A DNA stretch of 64,000 nt, from positions 310,001 to 374,000 of the forward strand of contig JAHDVF020001313.1 in the NCBI GenBank assembly GCA_022606425.2. The letters are read 5' to 3'. The DNA is from Lepidostoma basale (lineage: Eukaryota > Arthropoda > Insecta > Trichoptera > Lepidostomatidae). Positions 42,801 to 54,800 of the stretch are shown in pieces. The stretch's first letter is position 1, and every line of letters begins with the position of its first letter. The position numbers and the translations under genes are program-made. The notes under the pieces were generated by a model. The model was not told where the DNA came from. It saw only the letters and a list, made by a program, of their open reading frames with translations, and did no database searches.

Positions 42801-45800
42801 TAGTTCTTCAATATTTCGGAATTAATCACTCTCAGAGTGTCGTTCCCGCAATGGATCGGAGAGTCCGCATTTCTGTGTGTCTGAGGAGACTTTTTGTTCT
42901 GATGGTGTCAGCCCTTGTATCGTATAGTTCACTCGATACTAGCAATTTGGTTCTTAAGTGTATTACCTGATTTATTGGAACTATAACTATGATTTAAAAT
43001 GTTTTGATCTTACCTATTATTTTCCCTTCGTTTAATTTGAAAATCGAACATCTATTATCTCACCAAGAACAAATGATTTTTTACGTGATGCGAATACATT
43101 CTAAACCTGTTTTTAATACGTTTATTCCATTTTTATTAATTTTAGTTTATTGAAAATTTTATTATCAAATCAAATCAAATCCAATCAAATCAGTTTATTT
43201 TCTTAAAAGACATTACAATTTTTTTATAGTTTAAGGCAGAGATTGTAGATTGTAGATTGAGATATGTATTGAGAACAGGTAAAACATAATAAATATATAA
43301 TACCAGGAACGCGTGAGAGATGGTTCGACATTAGGAATACAAGATACTCTCCAAAGTCAAGAGTATTATAGAAAGACATCGATCTCCGAAGCGATCATGT
43401 TCAGCAGTTTGATTGCTCTCCCCACCGGCATCACCAGAGACAGGTTGGTTCTGCATGTTGGGAGATAAAACAGTCTGTGCTGACGCTGTCGAAGATAACC
43501 ATCCGGAACATAAAGATGGATAGCCTCCAAGATGACGGAATTCTCAAAGAATCCCCTGATAAGTCTGAAGAAATGGGTAAGTGTGCACCCATCCCTTCTT
43601 ATCTGTAAACTATTGGTCCCCAGCATGTCCAAGAGGAATGCAATGGGATAAAGCCACGGATAGCTACCAAACTCCCTCATAAAAATATATGTATTCTACT
43701 TTCAGTTCAGTAAGAGTTCTGTGTCCCAGGAGACCTTGACGCCATAAAAACAGATCCACAGATCTATCAAAAGAGGAAGAAGAAGAAGAAGTATTGTACT
43801 TGTTTGGAATTCATATTAATCATTAACTTCTACTAAAACATTTCAATAAAAGCATTGATATTTGTAGTGCTCTGGTGACGCCGGTGGGAAGAGCAATTAG
43901 TCTGCTGAACGCGGTGTCCTAGGATATCAACGTCTTTCATATTAGTGAAGGTTCGTTCAGAAGACAAATACTCTCGACTTTAGAAAGTATCTGGTCTTCC
44001 TAATGTAGAATCATCTCTAATGCGTGCCTGGTATTATGTTGTATGTAAGTTTATAATATTTGGTCCTTACATATGAAATTGGCGTTTTGCCGTACTGGCA
44101 ACTTTGATCTCAAATATCTTCTCTTTGTTTAGGAAAATCTTAAATTCAAATTTATACAGCTATTTACTCAAGTATTTGTATTTTGAAAATTATAATTAAT
44201 TTGTTTATTCCTCAATTGTTTTTTTTTCTTTGCGTCACTCAGTTTACAAAATGGAAAACTTGAAATATCGCGTTATTTACGAGTACGAGTTCCACCGTCG
44301 CACCAGTGCTGCAGAAACGGCTCGAAAGATTAATGATGTATATGGCGACGGTGCCGCAAAAGAAAACACAGTGCGTTTTTGGTTCCAACGTTTTCGTTCT
44401 GGAAATTTCAACCTGCAGAACAAGCCCCGTGGACGGACGGAGACCAAAGTTGATAATGAAGAATTGAAGGCTATTGTGGAAGCGGATCCATCGCAAACCA
44501 CGTTCGAGTTAGCTGCAGGTTGTGGTGTTAGTGATAAAACTGTTTTAATCCGTTTGAAGCAAATTGGGAAGGTGAAAAAGCTTGAAAGGTGGGTACCTCA
44601 CGAATTGAGTGAAGCAAATCAACAAACGCGCGTTGACTGCTGCGTTGCATTACTCAACCGGCACAATAATGAAGGGATTTTGAATCGAATCATTACCTGT
44701 GATGAAAAGTGGATCCTGTATGATAATCGGAAGCGCTCATCGCAATGGCTGAACCCTGCCAAACCAGCCAAACCATACCCCAAGCGAAAATTGACTCCAA
44801 AAAAGTTACTTGTGAGCGTTTGGTGGACTAGTGCTGGTGTCGTTCATTACAGCTTTCTTAAATCTGGCCAGACGATTACGGCTGATGTCTATTGTCAGCA
44901 ACTGCAAACCATGATGGAAAAGCTAGCTGCTAAACAACCGAGGCTGGTTAATCGCTCTAGGCCACTGCTGCTTCATGATAACGCTAGACCACACACTGCA
45001 CAGCTCCGGACCTTGTCCCAACAGATTACTATTTTTTTCGAATTTTGGATAACTTCTTGCAAGGGAAAAAATTCAACTCCGATGGGGCAGTCCAAACCGA
45101 CTTCTAAGATTTTATTGATTCCCGTCCGAATGGTTTTTTTAGTAGGGGGATCGATGAACTACCTATGAGATGGCAAAAGTGCATAGATAGCAATGGTACA
45201 TACTTTGATTAAATAAATATATTATATTTAAAAAAAATCAACTTTATGTTCCTCCCATACAAAACGCCAATTTCATATGTAAGGACCTAATATAATGTTT
45301 TACCTGTACTCGATAGATGTATGCTGTTTTTAATGTCTTTTAAGTAAATAAACTGATTTGTTTTGATTTTGAAAAACTCTATTGAATATCCGACGAATTC
45401 CCCATTTCGAAAACCAAATGAGTTTCACTTCAAATTATTATAATTTTTTTATTCTTCTCTGTTTATTCGCTGTTAGTTTGTGTTGTAGAATCATGTTTTA
45501 ATTCAATGAAAAACTGATATTTAGATAAATGTAATGTATTACAGAATTATTTTTTATTTTTATTACATTATAAAAATATTTTTAAATGAAAAAGAACTAA
45601 CTAACTAACTAACCATCACGCCGTCTCCCCGAAGGGGTAGGCAGAAAGAATGGACTGCCACACTTTAACTGATGCGGCACTCCATCCTTCTATTTTCGCC
45701 CCCGCGAGAGACGCGAACCTCATCGCCACCAATAGGCCATCTCCCGCGCTTCTATTGTCCAACGTCCACAAAATAAATGGCAAAACAAATTATATAAAAT

Positions 45801-48800
45801 ACAATGATATAAAATAAAATCACAAAATAAAAATAATATAACAAATAATGTTCTTTTAAATGGCGCAAATGTTGTAAACAAGACGACCCGGACTTTTGTG
45901 TTTATTTAATTTATATTCCACGTATCCACTGATATTTTAAATAACTGTAACTAGGCACTTTAAAAAATCCAACACCAGCAAGAACTTTAAATATTATTGA
46001 AGAAATTATTCAAATTGTCATTGGAACAAATGAAAAATTTATTTTAACACCTGTCAAAATACTTTATATCAACGAAAAAAACTAGTGAAAATTTAATCGA
46101 TATATTGGTGGAATCCCATCCCTATCATAAGTAGTGCTGAGACGGTGACACGACCCGCCCCCGCGCTCTGTCGCCTCCTGCATGCCGATCTAACCCTAGA
46201 TACAGCCAGGGCTATCCACTCTACGGGACCTGAGCTTACTCTCCTATAAAAGTAACCTTCATCTTTGGAACTATTCACGTATGATGGATAATTCATAACA
46301 TATTTGTGAAGACCGCAGACGTATGTGTGGTACTCGTAAAACGGTGAACGGCAGAGTTTCAAATGCCGATATTAAGAAGGAATGTAGAACAGAAGAAATA
46401 ATTATAAACAAAATAATAAAAGGATAGTTTGGTCCCATGGAACGCGTGGATAAATAAAGAATGATTAAAAATGAGTTGAAAGCGCATCAAACCATCACGC
46501 TGTTTCCCCGAAAGGGCTGGCTGTACCCAACTGATTTCTTGCTGGGTATGCTGAACTACCAATCATTGGAAATTAGATTTGGGTGGTCATTTTTATCAAC
46601 TGATTCGTGGTATAATACATAACTCTGATATTTTGAATGACTTGACTTTGTTTGTCCCTGACAATTATCTGCAACAAAGGCAACATAGATTATTTCACCT
46701 GCCTCTGTGTAGAACCAATCCACCTAAGTAAATGCCCGTGGGCAGGGCAATAATCCTTCTAAACCGCATCTCTTCGGATGTGGACATCTTCCACGATAGT
46801 GAGGTTACCCTCAGAAAGCATCTATCTCTTATATAATGTATAAAATTGATATTTGCTTCTCTTGTTCTTCTAATTGTTTCTTTTTACTTAATTGTTCTTA
46901 AATTTTTAATTATCATGTGTTTTTTGTTTTTATGTTTATTGTATTTTTGTATTTTTTAAATTTCTCAATTGTATCTTCTTTGTGTTTGTTTTTTTTTCTT
47001 TTGTATTCCATTGTCATAAGCCATTTGGTGATTTACTGTGATGTTTATGATTTTTTTTTAAATAAATTGAATAAATTGAATACTCTATTCTGACACCTAT
47101 TTAGCTTCCTCCACATTAATACAGCACGCCATACACGTATGAATACGTTAATTCATAAATTAGAGAATGAATACACTTTATTAAAATGGCAGAATGTAAT
47201 ATTTTTTCTATTGTAGTTTCACTAACAATAATTATTGAAGAAGCCTGAGCAGGGGGGTGCTTCCCACGTATCACCGCGCCGCGCCGCGCTCTTCATGTGT
47301 ACCGCGAATTACTGTTAAATCATTTCATTATCTCGGGCACGAAGAGCCCTCTTCGCCGGCAATAAAATTATCTATCGACTGGCCTGATATTAATGCTTGT
47401 TGGGCTTCTAATGATTTCACGGAGCCGCGGCTTACGGGTTATTCATACAAAATTAATAGCGAATTTTCAACCCGCTTTTTGGTAATTTAACGTCATTGTG
47501 GATAATCGAAATATGGTTATATAGGCGTGTCTAAGAAATAAATCGTATTTGTAGAATTATAAATAACACCGTACTAACAATAATGCAAACATATGGCGCC
47601 GATTTGACGTATAGTCATCATATAATAATTAACAAATTTCTTATTCTTCTTTTTCCTTGTTGTAGACCTATGTGGTCTGTTCACCAGAGTGTTGCTCCTT
47701 CTGTGAGGTAGATTCCCAGCTGTCATTCCATCTTTTAGGAGGTCTTCCGCGAGGACGTCCCATAAGGCTGATTAAGCAATGCAATATAGGGGAGTCTGGT
47801 GGTGTCCATTCTTTGGACATGACCGTACCAGTCCCTTTTTCACTGTCTACTCTCTCTTATAATATTCTCAACCTCACATATCTCTCTTATTCTGGTGTTC
47901 CTCACGCGATCTCTCAGTGTCTTGCCTGCTATCGTCCTCGATGTCTTCATTTCGGAAGTCCTCAAAACTTGTTTGGTCCTTACTGTGTCTGCCCTTGCTT
48001 CGACGCCATATGTTATTATTGGTCTTATGCATGCTTTATAGATTCTCATCTTACTCTTAATGGCCATGTCTTTGTTTTTCCATATTGTGGATTTTAGAGC
48101 GCCAGAGATCGCAGTTGCCTTGTAAAGAAAGTATATGTAAACGACGTAGAAATGTGTCACAAAAGAACAATGTGGGGATCTATTATATCTTTCTTCCCCT
48201 TCGGGGAGACGACGCGATTAAAAAATAATACATTTATTTGGGGAATTGTTCAAAATAATGTTCAATAATGCTTTCTTTTTTAAATACTATTATAAATTTC
48301 GATCAATTAAAGACGGATTCAGGTGAAGCCAAGACTGCTTGGGTTTTCTTCTTTAACTTTTTTTGCAATTCGTGTATTCTCCACGTGGTCCACGTGATCT
48401 CTCCAAAAGCGCCTTCTGTTTCTTTTCCATCTTACTATGTCCTCGACAACACCTTATCGTTTCATTTCTGATCCGATCTCTGAGGGTTTTGCCTGCGATT
48501 AAGCATAGGGTTCTCATTTCTGCTACTCTGGGAAGGTTCTAAGCCCTATTGGTATCGGCTACAACTTCTTTTCCATGCGTCATGATGGGGCGGACGCTTG
48601 CCTTGTATATCTTGACTTTGCTTTCGGTTAGCGTGTATTTATTCCTCCATATGGTGTCGAGCAAGCAGCCAGCCACGGCTGTCGCTTTGTTGGTTTGTGT
48701 ATAAATTAAATTTTATAAAAAAAAAAATTGATAGTGCACGATGTTGTCCTTGTACCGACTCTTATGTATGGAAGCGAAGCATGGAACTGGCAAAAGGAGA

Positions 48801-51800
48801 ATGAAAGTAGTATAAATTCACAAGGATTTAGATCCTTAGACTTAGACGATTGTGTGGCAAATCTGTGTACAAATAGTCGAATGAAAATATAAGAAGTGAA
48901 TGCAGTGTAATAAAAGTGATATGAACAAAATTATGAAAGTATCAATAAGATGGTTTTGACACAGGAAAGAATGAGTGAAGAAAGAATTGTAAATAAAGTG
49001 TATGTTAGTTAGTTAGTTAATATTTTCTTCTTCTTCTTCTTCTTCTTTTAATAGATCTGACGATCTGTGACACAGAAATCATATCTCGTCGGATGATGAG
49101 ATCCAGCTGTCCCTCCATCTCTTAGGCGGTCTTCCAGGTGGGCGGTATCCGGAAGGGATTTCATAGGCGGCTGTATATGCGAGTCTGTAACCATCCATTC
49201 GGGCTACATGGTCCCTCCAGTATCTTCTTCTGGATCTACTCCACTGAACGATATCCTCTATTTCGCAGGTTTTTCTTATGTCTGCGTTGTGGACACGATC
49301 TCGGAGGGTTTTTCCAGTAATTGATCTTAGGACCTTCATCTCCGATGTTCTTAGTAGTCCCTTGGTTCGCACAGTGTCAGCCCGCGTCTCTACAGCGTAC
49401 TTCATGATGGGTCGCACGCATGTTTTGTAGATTCTAGTTAATATTTTATTATACCTATTATACACTATGTATAATAAACTAATAAAAATCTAAGTTACTT
49501 TGTATAAGTATTGTAGATTTTAATGCACATAAATTTTATATGATAACGTCAAACAATGCCATAAATAAAAATGCGACCTTCGGTCACCTGAGGGGTCACC
49601 AGCTAATTTCGAAATACATAATTCAAATGCGCGTCAAAGATAAACTTCGTCGCAGTATCAATACCGAGAGACGTGCTACAGTTTGTGAAAAACATGTCAA
49701 CAGCAAACGCCATAAATAACAATTTTACTCAAGCCTAATAAGTATTATATCGGGACAAACAAAATAATTGCCTTAGTTGTAAAAACAGAATAAAAATTAA
49801 GGTTCTTTCCGTACGCTGCACGTTTATGATTTAATTTACGTATCTATCCGGAGATAATAAATATTTTATGGCATTTGCTTTGCTTCCAAGTTGTTCAGTG
49901 TCCTACAGGTATAAATACACAACTAAAAATTTCCGGTTTACATGTGTCTAAGATAGCACTAAAATCGATTAAAAATATGACTTCAATTATCCAAGCCAAT
50001 TTTTGCTGGCGAGAGGTCAAATTTACAATCAAATGCACAATTTATATCGATCATAATTATATGTTTACAGTTCCAATCAACAATTATTTACAATAATTTA
50101 TTTCAACTACTATTCTATCCAATGAAAAAATATAATTATGTGAAGGTTATTTTATCCGCTTTTTTGACACGTGTTTACGAAAAATGTATATATTATTATT
50201 ATAAACGCTGGCGATAAAATATAAAGAAAATGCAACATGCAATCGCGTAAACTATCAAAACAGTGTTCGTACTCAATATACGAGTATACTTCCGATGAAA
50301 CCTATTGAAATTTGAAGGCGAAAGGTTTGTTAAACAAATCACTTTTATTTTACGATCTGATGTCTTATTTGTGTCAATGTCACTCACTACGTTAAATCGC
50401 TTTTAAAAGAGAAGAAAATATTCTTGTAACAAAATTAGGAAAGAAGTGTGATCATTATAACATTATAGTTTCATCAACGTTTATATATATACATAGTTTC
50501 ATCAACGGTATTATAATGTTTCGGCCAAAACAATGGACTATTTAATTATAGTTTCAAATAAAACAATAATATACTTTTATTAATTTGTATCTACATCATA
50601 GAATTAATTAAGTGGTGTTGATACAAATTACTAAAAGTGTATAAGTGTTTTATTTAATAATTATATTTATTTAATAAATTTAAGCAGATGAAAGATGAGA
50701 GCAGAATAAATGCGGTAGAGATGAGGTCCCTAAGACGTATGTGTGGTAGAACGATGTACGACAGAATCTCAAATGCTGATATTAGGAAGGAGTGTAGAGC
50801 GAAAGAAGGTATTATGAACAAAATTATGAAAGGTTCGCTTCGTTGGTTCGGACATATGGAGCGCATGGGTGAAGAAAGAATGGTTAAAAAGTATACGTTA
50901 ACAATGTAAATGGAGTAAGGAGTCGAGGTAGACCGAGGAAAACATGGCATGACCAAATTAATTAAATATTAAAAGTTGGTCATGTCAGAAGCCGGAAGAA
51001 TCGACGTGCGTGTATGACTCGATGTATGAATGTGGAGGAAGCTAGAGAGGTGTGCCAGGATAGAGTAGTGTGGCGGTCCATTCTCTCTGCCTACCCCTGC
51101 GGGGAAACGGCGTGATGGTTTTGTTGTTGTTGTTGTAATAATATTTAATAATTAAGTGCTTCGTACCAAAGATTATAATTTAAAGTTATTCAGTGCATTT
51201 AATTGTGATAAATTTTATACATATCTAGAATTCTTTTATTAACAATTCAGAACGTTATAAACTGATCTAACAGAAGAGGGACACTGTGAACGCGGTAATA
51301 ATAAATAACACTAGATTCGGAAATAAACGGTGTCCTGACTGAAAACAAAATTTTGCCTATCAGAAGACATTTTCATGTGTGCACGATAATGCTTGCTAAA
51401 ATCGCAAGATTTATATTTTGAATACCGTGTATTTAACCAGAATAATTATTTTTGAATATCCCACATTTTACAGGTTTAATTATTAGGTGTAAAGATACCT
51501 CACAACTATATTTGAAGTACATTAAACTAACAGAAAATTTAATAAAAATAGCAGTGAATATAACGGTGCTCGTTGAAGCAATAAAGCTGCTATATTTTCT
51601 ACAGACGAAATAAAAATTTAATTGCTTATTTAGTGTGAGCACTCACAATATAATTCACAAATTTCGCCACCGACATCATGTTTGCTTTCGTTAGGAGGAC
51701 TCGCTAACTGGTACTGGCTATAAAAATCGGATATTTTGGGAACATTTGATAGCATAAGTTGTCACACAACTCGGTGTACGGCCACCCGTGATATGCGGCA

Positions 51801-54800
51801 TTTTCAATTTTCTCGCTCCCCCGGTGCGAAACGCGTACATCTTTAAAAATACAACATCTCTGTTCAACAATAATATTATTCAAAAAAACAAATACAAAAT
51901 AATGTTCTGTGATTTCTTTTGACATAAACAGTTTTAACTTCAAGAATTAATTGTATTTCAATAGAGACGAAGATGTAAATTATTTGGAAACAGAATATGG
52001 TGATCGAGACGTTTACAGAACTTATGACCTGTCATTGGTTGGGTTAAGCGATCGCTTTATGTAATACAACATTCCTCATTCCGCCCTTCTTACGAACACC
52101 ACGTCTGACAAGTATCTTTGAATGTTGTATATATGCTACCATGTTGAGAAACATTTCACATATTTTAGTTCAATCTACACTAGCGCCATCTATTGAGACT
52201 AGATGAATAATAGAATTTAAACTTATATAGAATAATAGATTTATTTTATTTATTTTATATTCATAACTTCATTCACTTTCTTAAATAAATGAAATATTGA
52301 ATGTCGGCCATGTGAGGAGTCAGAGAAATCGACGCACGTACATGACACGATGTATGAATGTTGAGGAAGCGAGAGAAATATGCCAGGAAAGAAAAGTGTG
52401 GTAATCCATTCTTTCTGCCTACCCCTTCGGGGAGACGGCGTGATGGTTTCGTTGGTTAGTTAGTTAGTTAGAATAATAGAATTTTAACTTATATTTTAAC
52501 TTATATAATTTTAACTTATATAGAATAATATAATTTTAAGAGACTAGATGAATAATAGAATTTTAACTTCAATAACTGCAGCATAGAGACTGACAATGAC
52601 AAGATTGCATGTGGAGCCATGGTGGATGACCTACTGGATGGACACAGCCCTCAATCATGAGGAGTGCGACAAAGAGAGATTTAAACATAAATTCTTTATG
52701 ACCTCATTAGAGATTCTGATTTATTAATATGCATAGAAGATGAGAATTTTTTGTACGAGAAATGTGTTGTTTTGATGGACATCGTATAATATAATACAAT
52801 ACATAAAAAATATGTCATATATTTTACCGAACAAGTTATTAGGGAATACATCTTTGGTTACACGTTTCCAGATTATTTATGGTTTATTTTTATATTTTCA
52901 TAACTTCATTCACCTTTAATATATGTTACGAGTATGTAGCTTGTATATAGCAAAAGCGATTTGGACAAATTAAGGCAAGGCAGTCTGGCTATTAAAGCTA
53001 TGTTATTAATTGTCCATTCGTTGTCGGGAGAATGAATTGTAAATAGTAATATATTGAGTTAAAAATATTTTTATAAGATCAAACAAAAAGTTATTTCTTT
53101 CTTAATGCTGTTATTTAAAAATACAATATGGGAGTAATTTCTTTCATTTTATATTTATAACACTAGTAATTATGTATACGTCTTATGAATATACGCTTGT
53201 TTTTGTCGTTGGGTTTATTTTGATCAACATGATCATAATCTTTCAATAAGGTTTATATCGATCTCTTGGTGATGAAGGTATAATATATTTGAACCTCGTG
53301 TTTATCACAATTTATAATGTCTTGGCCTTGGACTTGGATCTTCTGGCTTACAGAGGTTCAGCTATTGTGACTATTGTATAATGCGGAAAAATCTAATAAA
53401 ATATACCTTAAATCAAGATTGAAAACCCTTCACAGCTTAAGTACATCATACAAGAGTATCGAGTTGATTCTATCACAAATGCGGGTACGTAGATTTTTTA
53501 AGTAACTAAAGAACTTCATAACCATGACACCATTTTCCGACAAGAGGGAGACAGAAAAGATGGATCGCAACACTGTTCTTTCCTGACATACTTTTTACAC
53601 CTCCTCAACTTTTATACATCGTATCTAGCATGAGCGTCGATTTCTCTAACTCCTTACGTGGGCGATTTTTATTTTGTTTCATTCGATCCTGTCAAGCTTC
53701 CCTTGATTTTTCTCTATTTCAAGTTCCATTTACATATTCTTCTTCTTCTCCTTATAGTCCTTTGGTCTGTTCCTGAAATTAGGCTGGCCTCTTTTGGGAT
53801 GTTGAATCCCAACTACCTCTCCATCTCTTCGGCGGTCTTCCGGGGGACGGCAGCCGGCAGGAATCTGATGCGCCACAGCGTGTGGGATTCTGGTGTGATC
53901 CATCCTCTGCACGTGCGCATTCCAGTATCTTCTACGTTGTCTGTCCCATCTCACGACATCCTCCACCTTGCAGATCTCGCGGATAGCCGTGTTCCTCACC
54001 CTATCTCCAATAGTCCTTCCTGCTATCATCCTCAGCGTCCTCATCCATTTACATCATTCACATATACTTTCTTCACCATTCTTTATTTTCATGGTTCGAA
54101 ACCATATTAATGACCCTTTAATTATTTTGTTCATAACACTTTCATTCACACCGCATTCAACTCTGATATTTGCATTTGACACTATCATATACAGATTAAC
54201 ACATATTCGTTTAGGAGATCTCATTTTCCCTGTCTTCCTATATTCTTGTTAACATCGATCTTTCTTTCTTTCACTCTGTATCATATTTATTTGTATGTTT
54301 AAAAATATATTTTTGGAGCTACATCAGTATCCCACTCTACGAGCGACTTGTGTTCAATTTAACTGTAGACAAGATACGCCCAAGCATCCCCAACTTCATA
54401 GCAGAAACTCATTCGGGAAAGACAATACAACCAACTTCTCGCGGGGTTTACTTTGTTCCATGGAAACATACAAGTGTTGTGTTTGTGTCAGTGGACAGAG
54501 CACACCGACTAGCAAAAATACCCACCCACTGTAAACGTACTTTACGTTGACAAAAAAGGTCACAAAACACAGGGTGATACATGAAAATGTATCTGTAAAT
54601 ATGCAAACTAACCATAACGCCGTTTCCCCGGAGGGATACGCAAATGGAATGTTCTGTCCTGACATACCTTACTAGCTTCCTCTACATTCACACATCTTAA
54701 CATGCACGCTCGTCGATTTATCCAACTTCGAATGTGGACTTTTTTCATCATTTGATTAATAATATAGTCCTTTCTCCTTCTGTAATATGGATTTTCAGCT

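Larger units (their letters stand above)
43868..45375 (+). mobile_element. family D LINE 3' end, interrupted by a mariner
   Basis: [16 protein letters not shown] begins the left part; TCTTCCTAATGTAGAATCAT and GCGTGCCTGGTATTATGTTG are 3' UTR. After the mariner the LINE resumes: TAATGTTTTACCTGTACTCG to TAAACTGATTTGTTTTGATT. Confidence 0.8.

Noticed and set aside
44239..44501. Two minus-strand open frames
   Set aside because: Shadows of the mariner transposase.
53658..54110. 150-codon plus frame
   Set aside because: Spans the reverse of two nested LINEs; the meaningful reading is on the minus strand.
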